Shown one piece after another: positions 1-8,352 of a DNA stretch of 35,583 nt. The notes beneath the pieces are model-generated. The model ran no database searches. It had not been told where the DNA came from and saw only the letters and a list, made by a program, of their open reading frames with translations. This DNA is from an uncultured Lachnospiraceae bacterium. Its GTDB lineage: Bacteria > Bacillota > Clostridia > Lachnospirales > Lachnospiraceae. The position numbers and the translations under genes were made by a program. The stretch is taken from NCBI GenBank assembly GCA_946620235.1, contig CAMONC010000007.1:1-35583 (forward strand), read 5' to 3'. Every line of letters begins with the position of its first letter. Position 1 is the first letter of the stretch.

Positions 1-1
1 A

Positions 2-106
2 ACGATGAAGAATACATTATGGTGTGGGAGCGGCATACCTCAGGAAACGATGATCACCCTGATCGATGCTGACTATGAGAAGACCATAGGAGATATTCTT
101 ATCTGA
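2..106 (+). CDS. C-terminal tail of an unidentified gene (partial, cut by window start)
   Basis: An open frame runs from the left edge and ends at TGA 104-106, giving about 34 residues that end in ADYEKTIGDILI. It is followed by a short spacer holding a promoter-like TATAAT and then the next gene's ribosome binding site, which is what the end of a real gene would look like. The fragment is too short to assign a family. It could also be a chance open frame, because only about 100 bases are visible. Confidence 0.4.
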   Translation, partial: TMKNTLWCGSGIPQETMITLIDADYEKTIGDILI

Positions 107-135
107 GGATTCTTCTTTTAAGGTTTCGTTTAGTG

Positions 136-141
136 TATAAT
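136..141 (+). promoter_or_regulatory. Candidate -10 box (TATAAT) for the CDF transporter gene
   Basis: A perfect TATAAT lies 34 bases before the ATG at 176, in the gap after the preceding stop. The -35 region about 17 bases upstream (TTCTTT at 113-118) is a poor match. The call rests mainly on the -10 box and its position. Confidence 0.4.
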
Positions 142-175
142 GCAAAAACAATAAAAAACTACAGAGGAAAACATT

Positions 176-1288
176 ATGAATGAAGCAGAGCGCAAAAAGA
201 TCATAGTGGGGACGAGTGTGCTCGGGATCGTAACAAATGTCCTGCTGGTGATATTCAAGATGGCGGTTGGCATCATATCCAATTCGATCGCCGTGATCCT
301 GGATGCCGTTAACAATCTCTCGGATGCACTCTCGAGTGTGATCACTATCGTGGGAGCATACCTGGCGGGGAAGGCTCCGGACAAGAAGCATCCGCTGGGA
401 TACGGACGTATTGAGTACCTGACATCCATGCTGGTAGCATCGATCGTTCTGTACGCGGGCATCACATCAGCTGTTGAATCGGTGAAAAAGATCATACATC
501 CGGTCGAGGCGGATTATTCACCGGTCTCGATCGTGATCATAGCGGTAGCCGTGGTCGTGAAGCTGGTCCTCGGAACTTATGTGAAGAAAAAGGGCGAGCA
601 GGTAAAATCCGGTGCTCTCACCGCTTCGGGATCGGATGCACTTTTTGATGCGATCCTTTCCGCATCGGTGCTTGTATCTGCGCTTGTTTTCATTTTCTCC
701 GGACTCTCGCTGGAAGCCTTCGTCGGAGTTATCATCGCGGTCTTCATCATTAAGGCCGGTGTGGAGATGCTCATCGAAACGCTCAATGACATACTCGGAC
801 AGCGGGCCGACAGGGAGCTTACTCTGAAAGTGAAAAAGCTGATCAGCGAAGAAGAAGCAGTCCGCGGAGCTTATGATCTGGTCATCAATGATTACGGACC
901 GAATAAGAACATCGCCTCCGTGCATGTCGAACTGCCGGATACGATGACTGTGGCTGAGGTGGACAGTCTGACGAGGAGACTTGAGGAGCGCGTCTACTCC
1001 GAAACGGCGGTTATCCTTACCGGAGTAGGAGTTTACTCATATAACACGCATGACGACGAAGCGGCCATGATCAGAGACAACGTGCGCCGGATCGTCGGAT
1101 CGCATGATTTCGTGCTGCAGATGCACGGATTCTATCTGGATCAGGAGAAAAAGACCATGCGTTTCGATGCGGTCATCAATTTCGGAGAAACACCGGCGAA
1201 AGCGATAGAGATCCTGACACGTGAGGTGAACGAAGCATATCCGGACTATACGGTTTATATTTCTCCGGATGTGGATGTTTCGGACTGA
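176..1288 (+). CDS. Cation diffusion facilitator exporter, probable Mn(II) type
   Basis: This 370-residue protein has the CDF layout: about six transmembrane segments in residues 10-205, then a cytoplasmic ferredoxin-like domain. The HPLGYGR stretch at 72-78 is the family's conserved loop after helix 2. The metal site is N46/D50 in helix 2 (NNLSD) and D154/D158 in helix 5 (DALFD). This NDDD set matches MntE-type manganese exporters rather than the HD-HD set of zinc exporters. The cytoplasmic part is long, from about residue 210 to 370, and seems to extend past the usual CDF C-terminal domain. It would export divalent metal against protons at the cell membrane. The ATG at 176 follows AGAGGAAA at good spacing. 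Iron or other metals cannot be excluded from the motif alone. Confidence 0.9.
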   Translation: MNEAERKKIIVGTSVLGIVTNVLLVIFKMAVGIISNSIAVILDAVNNLSDALSSVITIVGAYLAGKAPDKKHPLGYGRIEYLTSMLVASIVLYAGITSAVESVKKIIHPVEADYSPVSIVIIAVAVVVKLVLGTYVKKKGEQVKSGALTASGSDALFDAILSASVLVSALVFIFSGLSLEAFVGVIIAVFIIKAGVEMLIETLNDILGQRADRELTLKVKKLISEEEAVRGAYDLVINDYGPNKNIASVHVELPDTMTVAEVDSLTRRLEERVYSETAVILTGVGVYSYNTHDDEAAMIRDNVRRIVGSHDFVLQMHGFYLDQEKKTMRFDAVINFGETPAKAIEILTREVNEAYPDYTVYISPDVDVSD

Positions 1289-1327
1289 AAATATATGTGA
1301 GATGTGATCATACAAAGGGGATAAGTT

Positions 1328-3166
1328 ATGTCAGATAAGATCAAATGGGGTGTTCTCGGTACATCCGGTATAGCGGCAAGCTGCACGATACCGGGGATGA
1401 TCCGTGCGAATAGCTGTGAGCTGTATGCGATAGCCGGCCGCAGCATTGCCAAAGCAGAGTCTTTCAAAGAGAGGTTCGGATTCACCAAAGCATACGAGGG
1501 TTATGATGCTCTGCTGGCAGATCCTGAAGTACAGGCCGTATATGTGCCGCTGCCGAACGATATCCACTGTGAGTGGGTGGTCAGGGCGCTCCGGGCACAC
1601 AAGCATGTGCTGTGCGAAAAACCGATCGCGATGAACGAGTCGGAGCTGCGCGTCATGTATGCAGCGGCCCGCGAGAACGGTGTCATCCTGATGGAGGCTT
1701 ATGCTTATCTTCACAGCCCTTATGTGCAGGCGCTCAAGGACATCATATCGAGCGGTGAGATCGGAGATGTCGACTACATCGATACAGCTTTTCTGACGCA
1801 GGATTACTCAAATGATTTCAGGCTCCACAAGGAACTCGGAGGCGGTGGCATCTATGATGTCGGATGCTATTGCACCACAATGATCCTGTCGCTGATCGAT
1901 TCACCCATTGAATACATCAAAGCGAATGCAGAGCTCGACCGGACGGGAGTCGATCATATGGCTTCGGTCATGCTTAAGTTCCGGAACGGCTGCAGGGCGA
2001 CATTTGATGTCGGCATGGCGCTGGGGATCGATACCAGTGACAGATACGACAGACTGTTTATACACGGATCAAAAGGCTATATCAGATCCGATGTCGAATA
2101 CAACCAGGAGGGCGAGCTTGAGTTCTCCGTAACGGTAAAAGGTGCAAACGGTGAGCGCACCCAGAGCATCAGATCCGTTAAGTCTGAGTCCAACTACACG
2201 CTTGAGCTGGAGCAGATGAACAGCTGCATCAGAGGTGAGGCGACTCCTCATATCTCCGAAGAGTTTTCACTTAAGAACATGCGCCTGCTCGACCGCATAC
2301 TGGACATCGTGGGATATGCCGATGCCCGCCCCGCTTACATATTGAACAACGGAGTGTCCATCCCTGCCGTGGGCTACGGCTCATTTCTGGCTACAGAAGG
2401 AAAAGGAACACAGGCCATCAGAGATGCGCTTGATACAGGATACAGATATATAGATACAGCAGCCTTCTACGGCAATGAAGAAGACATAGGTCAGGCCATA
2501 GCCGATTCGGGAATAGACCGTGACGAGATATTCCTGTGCAGCAAGGTGTGGAGGACGGATCTCGGACGCGATAAGACTCTTGCTTCATTCGAGGAATCCT
2601 GTCGTAAGCTGCGTACGGATCATCTGGATATGTATCTGATCCATTGGCCTAAAGAGGATGCGGATGATCCCGACTGGGTGACTAAGGTCAGAGAGAGCTG
2701 GGCTGTGATGGAGGATCTGTATGAGCAGGGCAGGATCCGTGCGATCGGTCTTTCCAACTTCCTGCCGCATCATGTCCGTCCGCTGCTCGAAACTGCCCGC
2801 ATCCGTCCGATGGTGGATCAGCTCGAACTTCATGTCGGTTATATGCAGGAATACGCACTTAACTACCTGCGCTCGGAGGGGATACTGCCTCAGGCCTGGA
2901 GTCCTCTGGGGCGTGCCAGGGTCTTGGGCGATGAAGATGTGGTACGCCTGGCAGAGAAATACGGCCGCACACCGGCTCAGATACTGCTCAGATTCCTCCT
3001 TCAGCGCGGGATTCCGGTGATATCTAAGGCGTCGACACCGGAACACTTGATGCAGAACCTGGATATATTTGATTTCGCGATATCGGCTGAGGATATGTCA
3101 TTCCTGTCCTGTCTGCCCGAGCGCGGCTGGTCGGGTGAGCATCCGGACCTGCCGGTGTGTCGCTGA
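1328..3166 (+). CDS. Fused Gfo/Idh/MocA dehydrogenase and aldo/keto reductase
   Basis: This 612-residue protein joins two NAD(P)-dependent oxidoreductase families. Residues 5-330 are Gfo/Idh/MocA: a Rossmann start (GVLGTSGIA, 8-16), the CEKP motif at 96-99, and GGGGIYDVGCY at 171-181 in the C-terminal domain. Residues 337-612 are a full aldo/keto reductase barrel beginning ILNNGVSIPAVGYG, with the catalytic tetrad D376, Y381, K406 and H439 (HWP). The cofactor-binding end is near 564-577 (VISKASTPEHLMQN). The linker is only a few residues, and both halves look intact and about full length. Gfo/Idh proteins usually oxidise or reduce sugars and cyclitols, and AKRs reduce carbonyls. A two-step conversion of one sugar-like substrate is an inference. 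The ATG at 1328 follows AAAGGGGAT at good spacing. Confidence 0.9.
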   Translation: MSDKIKWGVLGTSGIAASCTIPGMIRANSCELYAIAGRSIAKAESFKERFGFTKAYEGYDALLADPEVQAVYVPLPNDIHCEWVVRALRAHKHVLCEKPIAMNESELRVMYAAARENGVILMEAYAYLHSPYVQALKDIISSGEIGDVDYIDTAFLTQDYSNDFRLHKELGGGGIYDVGCYCTTMILSLIDSPIEYIKANAELDRTGVDHMASVMLKFRNGCRATFDVGMALGIDTSDRYDRLFIHGSKGYIRSDVEYNQEGELEFSVTVKGANGERTQSIRSVKSESNYTLELEQMNSCIRGEATPHISEEFSLKNMRLLDRILDIVGYADARPAYILNNGVSIPAVGYGSFLATEGKGTQAIRDALDTGYRYIDTAAFYGNEEDIGQAIADSGIDRDEIFLCSKVWRTDLGRDKTLASFEESCRKLRTDHLDMYLIHWPKEDADDPDWVTKVRESWAVMEDLYEQGRIRAIGLSNFLPHHVRPLLETARIRPMVDQLELHVGYMQEYALNYLRSEGILPQAWSPLGRARVLGDEDVVRLAEKYGRTPAQILLRFLLQRGIPVISKASTPEHLMQNLDIFDFAISAEDMSFLSCLPERGWSGEHPDLPVCR

Positions 3167-3188
3167 TATTATTCCCGGACCTGCCGGG
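3143..3188 (+). repeat. Two direct copies of a 13-base hairpin element around a stop codon
   Basis: CCGGACCTGCCGG occurs at 3143-3155, inside the last codons of the preceding gene, and again at 3175-3187 just after its stop. Each copy can fold as CCGG-ACCTG-CCGG; the second extends by one pair to CCCGG/CCGGG (3174-3178 with 3184-3188). No run of T follows, so it is not a standard intrinsic terminator. It may be a small local duplication or an RNA-stabilising structure. Confidence 0.5.
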
Positions 3189-3234
3189 CCGTGCCTGAAA
3201 TCATCCGTGCGAAGCGACTTCCGCATCTGAAATG

Positions 3235-3243
3235 TGGTATAAT
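3235..3243 (+). promoter_or_regulatory. Extended -10 promoter (TGGTATAAT) for the lipoprotein-secA unit
   Basis: TGGTATAAT fits the extended -10 form TGnTATAAT exactly and sits 71 bases before the ATG at 3314, in the longest intergenic gap of the window. The -35 region is weak (CGACTT about 17 bases upstream), which is common for extended -10 promoters. It would start a transcript covering the lipoprotein gene, secA and perhaps the hydrolase gene. Confidence 0.5.
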
Positions 3244-3313
3244 ATCATGATAACCTGTCGATTTTGTCGGCAGGATACAGACCACAATGTTCTGACGGAA
3301 AGGATGTTTTGCC

Positions 3314-5347
3314 ATGAAAAAAAGACTGATCGCTGCAATACTCACTACGGTCATGATCCTGTCCATGACAGGGTGTAACGGCGGTGAAGACACATCTGAT
3401 GCGCAGAATACGGAAGTCACTGATGAAGTGACGGAGACTCAGACAGAGCCGGCTCAGGAGCAGGGCGGAACCGATGAAGCTGCCAAGGCTCTGCTGGAGA
3501 AACTGCGCGGGGTGAACAGCGAGGAGTCCGACGAGGCGGTTGCTGAATCGGACGATGATCAATATATCCTCTCCAAATCTCAGAATTCCCAACGTTTCTA
3601 CACCATAGATACTGCCGGCAATGTGACCGGTTCATTCGACCGTGACGAGCTGAACAACCTCGTTGGCGACCGCGGCAGAGACTATGTCAGACTGTATGAC
3701 GGGCAGAACGGCTGGTATGCGGATGATCTGATCGCTTATGACGGTCGTTTCCTGTATTTCAAGGCATATGAGATGTACGGCAGCGATACTGATTACTGCT
3801 ATGTCGTATATGCTGTCGATACGCAGGATTATGAGCCGTATCTCCTCTGGAAGTCGGAACCCGGTGACGGAGGATATATCGACGGAGCCGAGTACTACGA
3901 CGGTGCACTTCATATCTCGGTCAATTACAGCAGGGGCGCAGACGGCCATCTGACCAAACGCATGGAAAACTGTTACACCTTCGACGAGGCGGGACAGAAG
4001 TTCACGGAGTCGAGTGCGGGACTTGAAGCCGTGTTCGATGAAGCGGTAGCCATGGACTACAACGTGCAGGACCGCGTGGGCTATTTTACGGATTCCAGGC
4101 AGTGCTTTGCCCATGTACTGGACGAAGTCGGCTGGGTGCTGGTCATGAAAGACGGGGAGTATGGAAAGGTCACTGCGGACGGTCAGTTCACATCGATCAA
4201 ACCGCTCTGGGAAGACGGCTATCCCTATGTAGCGACCTACGATGACAACTATATCTATTTCACCTGCTGGAACAGCGACAGCAATGCCCATATCCTGTAT
4301 TACTATGATGTGGGCAGGGAGAGAGCGCGAGCACTCACGCTGCCTGACGAAGAGGTGACCGTTCTGGGTTATCTGGACGGTGCTGTCTATTATTCTATCC
4401 AAACCACTGAAACATACGGATATCCGCACAACACGATATATTCATACCGTGGCGGTGAGGCGCGCAGCGAGAAGATGTATGAAGCCGATTCCGTTCCGGG
4501 CGCACATTTCGGACCGGGCATCGAGGGCTTCAGGATCATAGGAGACAGGATCTACTATATCGCTTTCGATGACGGCAGTCTCGAGTGGGTCAGTACCGAT
4601 GCACGTACACCTGATGAAGCGTATAAGTCGACCGGATGCATCGAAGAGGAAATCAATGCCTTCAAATACGGCGATGTAGAGAGCTCATCGGAGGAGTCCA
4701 AGTGTCCGTATTGCGGCACCACGCTTTTCAGATATTATGCCGAGAATTTCGTTCTTGATGACAGCTTTTCCCCGAATGCCGATAAGATCACTGATTTCCT
4801 GAGAAAAAGGAGAGATGAGTTCTTCGGAGGAATGGAGAGCAGTGATTATGCGCCTGTCGATGATTCCGACTGCGAGTATCATCTCGAGTATCCTGTGCAG
4901 AACTGTATCACTGATGATCTGAATGTCGGCAATGTGGAGATGCTGGCCGACGGCAAATATCTGGTCGTCAGCATGTCAGGATACTGGTACGGCGGAGGTG
5001 CTCACGGATATCCCAGCAGGGAGCAGTATCTCTTTGACACCGCCGGCGGGGAACAGATCACGATAGGCGATCTCTATAAAGGCACCGAAGAGGAATATAA
5101 GAGGATCGTGGCAGAGGCGACCAAGGAGGACTTCCTAAGCTATACGTATGAGAACTCTCCTTATTTCTCAAATGACAGCAATGAAGTGTATAACCAGGCT
5201 TATGATGAGGCTTCGTTTGATAATCCGAACATCGAGTTTGATGAGGAGGGTGTGACTGTATTCTATCCTCCGTATGATATGGGATCGTATGCTGCAGGCT
5301 ATATAGATGTAAAGATCCCTTATGATCGTTTGAACATAGATTTGTGA
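3314..5347 (+). CDS. Lipoprotein with C-terminal DUF3298-like domain
   Basis: This 677-residue protein starts with a lipoprotein signal (MKKRLIAAIL, hydrophobic core, MTGC with C21), so it should be anchored outside the membrane. An acidic, low-complexity linker covers about residues 22-75. The middle, to about 460, has repeated Tyr- and Asp-rich strands with YYIAFDDGS-like units, suggesting a beta-propeller of the kind seen in DUF5050 proteins. A single CPYCG knuckle (C464, C467) follows. The C-terminal part from about 520 has YWYGGGAHGYPS and a DLYKGT strand typical of DUF3298, the domain found in the anti-sigma factor RsiV. No ligand can be deduced. The ATG follows GGAAAGGA. The stop overlaps the GTG start assigned to secA as GTGA. 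Confidence 0.8.
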   Translation: MKKRLIAAILTTVMILSMTGCNGGEDTSDAQNTEVTDEVTETQTEPAQEQGGTDEAAKALLEKLRGVNSEESDEAVAESDDDQYILSKSQNSQRFYTIDTAGNVTGSFDRDELNNLVGDRGRDYVRLYDGQNGWYADDLIAYDGRFLYFKAYEMYGSDTDYCYVVYAVDTQDYEPYLLWKSEPGDGGYIDGAEYYDGALHISVNYSRGADGHLTKRMENCYTFDEAGQKFTESSAGLEAVFDEAVAMDYNVQDRVGYFTDSRQCFAHVLDEVGWVLVMKDGEYGKVTADGQFTSIKPLWEDGYPYVATYDDNYIYFTCWNSDSNAHILYYYDVGRERARALTLPDEEVTVLGYLDGAVYYSIQTTETYGYPHNTIYSYRGGEARSEKMYEADSVPGAHFGPGIEGFRIIGDRIYYIAFDDGSLEWVSTDARTPDEAYKSTGCIEEEINAFKYGDVESSSEESKCPYCGTTLFRYYAENFVLDDSFSPNADKITDFLRKRRDEFFGGMESSDYAPVDDSDCEYHLEYPVQNCITDDLNVGNVEMLADGKYLVVSMSGYWYGGGAHGYPSREQYLFDTAGGEQITIGDLYKGTEEEYKRIVAEATKEDFLSYTYENSPYFSNDSNEVYNQAYDEASFDNPNIEFDEEGVTVFYPPYDMGSYAAGYIDVKIPYDRLNIDL

Positions 5348-8340
5348 AGACGCCGAACACAAAACCACCCAAACCGAATACCGTGTCGATGACCCAGCAC
5401 AGCAAGAAGGAGATAGAACTGCTTCTTCCGATCGTGCATAAGATCGATGTGCTCCGGCCTATGACGGCCATGATCAGCGACAAGGATCTGCAGAATAAGC
5501 ATCTCGAGTTCAAAGAGAGGCTTGCTAATGGTGAGACTCTCGATGATATCCTTGTGGATGCTTTTGCAGTTGTGCGCGAAGCCACCAACCGTGTGCGTCA
5601 TACCGGTCACTATCTGGAGCAGCTCATGGGTGGCATCATACTGCACCAGGGGCGTGTCGCTGAGATGCGTACCGGTGAGGGAAAGACACAGACCTGTCTG
5701 TTGCCCGCATACCTCAATGCGCTCGAAGGAAAGGGCGTACATGTCGTGACATGTAACGACTATCTGGCCGCTAGAGATGCCGAGGAGATGGCTCTGGTTC
5801 ATAATGCCCTGGGCCTGACGGTCGGATGCGTGACCAAGGATACCCCGCAGGAAGAGCGTAAAGCCCAGTATGCATGTGATATCACTTATGTGACCAACAA
5901 TGAGCTCGCGTTTGATTATCTGCGCGACAATATGGCCATCTATAAAGAAGAGCAGGTCCTTCGTGATCTGCATTATTGCATTATAGATGAGGTCGATTCG
6001 GTGCTCATAGACGAGGCGAGGATGCCTCTGCGTATCTCCGGACGTAACGATCAGGACTTAAGTCTCTATGAGCCCGCGAACAGATTCGTACTGGGACTTG
6101 AGCGCGGCGAGATTCCCGAGGAACGGTCGAAGCTTGAGTATCTCCTGGACGGTGCTGCCGAGGAGACCGGCGATTATTATGCCAATGAGAAAGACCATGT
6201 CATAAGCCTGACTTCTCAGGGTGTCCAAAAGGCCGAGGAATTCTTCCATGTGGAGAATCTGGCGGACCCCGAGAACCTCGAGATCATACATCATATCAAT
6301 ATTGCACTGCGTGCGAATTATCTGCTGGAGCGTGATGTCGACTATATGGTCAAGGACGGGGAAGTGCTGATCATAGACGAGTTCACGGGACGCGCTACGC
6401 CGGGACGTAAGTTTTCCGACGGACTCCATCAGGCACTCGAGGCAAAAGAAGGCTTGAAGATCAATCAGGAATCCATTACGATCGCGAGCATCACTTTCCA
6501 GAACTTTTTCAATAAATACACAAAGAAGGGCGGCATGACCGGTACGGGACGCGCCGAGGAGAGGGAGTTCCGTGACGTATATTTCATGGATGTAGTCACC
6601 GTGCCCACGCATCGCCCCATCCAGCGTATAGATTATCCCGATGCCGTGTACAAATCTCACAAGGAGAAAGTGCATGCCGTCGTAGAAGAGATCAAGGAAG
6701 CTCATGCCAAGGGCCAGCCGGTACTCGTCGGCACGGTTTCGGTGGAGGGATCCGAAGAGATCAGTGAACTCCTGAAAAAGGAAAACATCCCTCACCACGT
6801 ACTGAATGCCAAGTATCTCGAAGCAGAGGCGGAGATCGTATCTCACGCCGGAGAATGCGGAGCCGTGACCATCGCCACGAACATGGCCGGCCGAGGCACC
6901 GATATCAAGATAGATGAGAAGGCACGGGCAGCAGGCGGGCTTAAGGTCATAGGTACCGAGCGTCATGAATCCAGGCGTATCGATGATCAGCTCAGAGGCC
7001 GCTCCGGACGTCAGGGTGACGTGGGCGAGAGTCAGTTCATTATCAGTCTTGAGGATGACATACTGAAGCATTTCGGCAACGAGAGCTTCATCGATCTGTA
7101 TAACAAGCTGGGGTTCAAAGAGGGTGAGAGGCTTCAGCATAAGTCGCTTCATCACACGATCGAGCGGGCACAGGCGAAGGTCGAATACAATCATTACGGA
7201 CAGCGTAAGAACGTACTTGAATACGATAAAGTAATGAACGAGCAGCGTGAGATCATATATGAAGAGCGCGAGCGTATTCTGACGGAAGAAAACATTCATC
7301 CGGCCATATGCCGTCTGATAGAACATGTTATCATAGATGCGATTGATATGGTTGTCAGAGATGATATGAAGCCGGAGATGTGGGACTTTGCGGAGCTTAA
7401 TTCGCTGATACTCCCGATCATTCCGCTCAAGCCCATATCACTTTCGAGGTTTGACGGAGAGGACAGGCGTGCGCTCGAGATACAGCTGAAGCTGGAAGCT
7501 CTTAATCTGTATGAAGATAAGATAGGTGAATTCGGACATACCGAAAATGTCGAGGAGATAGAGAAGGTCGTAATGCTCAAGTGCATCGACTCCAAGTGGA
7601 CGAGGCATATTGAGGATATGGACCAGTTGAAATCAGGTATCAGCATGCAGAGCTATTCCGGCAAGGATCCCCTTGTCGCCTATAAGTTCATGGCATATGA
7701 TATGTTTGATGAGATGATCCGCGGTATCAGAGAGGATACGATATACATTCTGTACCGTGCGAGATTCGGTCGCGAGGCCAAGCGTGAGCACGTGGCCAGG
7801 ATCGTCGACCAGATGGAGAAAGGCTCCAAGGAGGATCTGAAGAACAGGCCGCAGAATCCGGAGGGAGAGATCGATACACGGACCAAGGCGGAGAAGCTTC
7901 ATGTGGCCATCGATGTGCCCGAGCCGGAGCCCGAAGCCGCCAAACCCGCGAGCCCTCTTTTCGATCCAAAGCCCGCGGCGCGCAAGCCCGGCCAGACATC
8001 GCCACGTCCGGAGCATGCAAATGCTGTGGCATCGGTCGTGTCCGAAAGGTTGCATAAGCAGATCACGCGGATCAAAAACGGTCAGCTCACGGATGAATCG
8101 GGACAGCCTTTGTCGCCCGATACTCCCGCAGCAAGCATAGCGGCACAGAATGCCGAAGCCGCCATGGCAGCTCAGAGAGCCGAGACCATCGTAGCCGTAC
8201 AGAATGTCGAATCTGCCGGCTCTGTGATACAGCACAATACACCTGCACCATCACTTGCCAGCGAATGGGCTCTGTCCCGCAAGCGCTCCACCAGGCTGTC
8301 CAGGCTGACACAGTTTGATGATGAAGATGACTATGAATAG
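5344..8340 (+). CDS. secA: Preprotein translocase ATPase SecA, lacking the C-terminal zinc motif
   Basis: SecA drives preproteins through SecYEG with ATP. This copy has Walker A MRTGEGKT at 108-115, DEVD at 215-218, the second nucleotide fold with TNMAGRGTDIK and QLRGRSGRQGD, and a helical scaffold to about residue 850. The usual end, a CxCxSGxxxxxC zinc site that binds SecB or lipids, is absent. Instead residues 855-998 form a tail rich in Ala, Pro and Glu that ends in an acidic FDDEDDYE. At 998 residues it is longer than typical SecA (roughly 800-900). The start is uncertain: GTG 5344 overlaps the upstream stop, while in-frame GTG 5383 and ATG 5389 are alternatives. None has a clear ribosome binding site, so translational coupling to the lipoprotein gene is likely. 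It could be a SecA2-type paralog, but no SecY2 or other accessory Sec gene is visible. Confidence 0.9.
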   Translation: MKTPNTKPPKPNTVSMTQHSKKEIELLLPIVHKIDVLRPMTAMISDKDLQNKHLEFKERLANGETLDDILVDAFAVVREATNRVRHTGHYLEQLMGGIILHQGRVAEMRTGEGKTQTCLLPAYLNALEGKGVHVVTCNDYLAARDAEEMALVHNALGLTVGCVTKDTPQEERKAQYACDITYVTNNELAFDYLRDNMAIYKEEQVLRDLHYCIIDEVDSVLIDEARMPLRISGRNDQDLSLYEPANRFVLGLERGEIPEERSKLEYLLDGAAEETGDYYANEKDHVISLTSQGVQKAEEFFHVENLADPENLEIIHHINIALRANYLLERDVDYMVKDGEVLIIDEFTGRATPGRKFSDGLHQALEAKEGLKINQESITIASITFQNFFNKYTKKGGMTGTGRAEEREFRDVYFMDVVTVPTHRPIQRIDYPDAVYKSHKEKVHAVVEEIKEAHAKGQPVLVGTVSVEGSEEISELLKKENIPHHVLNAKYLEAEAEIVSHAGECGAVTIATNMAGRGTDIKIDEKARAAGGLKVIGTERHESRRIDDQLRGRSGRQGDVGESQFIISLEDDILKHFGNESFIDLYNKLGFKEGERLQHKSLHHTIERAQAKVEYNHYGQRKNVLEYDKVMNEQREIIYEERERILTEENIHPAICRLIEHVIIDAIDMVVRDDMKPEMWDFAELNSLILPIIPLKPISLSRFDGEDRRALEIQLKLEALNLYEDKIGEFGHTENVEEIEKVVMLKCIDSKWTRHIEDMDQLKSGISMQSYSGKDPLVAYKFMAYDMFDEMIRGIREDTIYILYRARFGREAKREHVARIVDQMEKGSKEDLKNRPQNPEGEIDTRTKAEKLHVAIDVPEPEPEAAKPASPLFDPKPAARKPGQTSPRPEHANAVASVVSERLHKQITRIKNGQLTDESGQPLSPDTPAASIAAQNAEAAMAAQRAETIVAVQNVESAGSVIQHNTPAPSLASEWALSRKRSTRLSRLTQFDDEDDYE

Positions 8341-8352
8341 AGGGAGGAAAAT

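Noticed and set aside
6058-7326. Reverse-strand ORF of 422 codons opposite secA
   Set aside because: It is a shadow of the conserved secA coding sequence; no recognised motif and no start signals.
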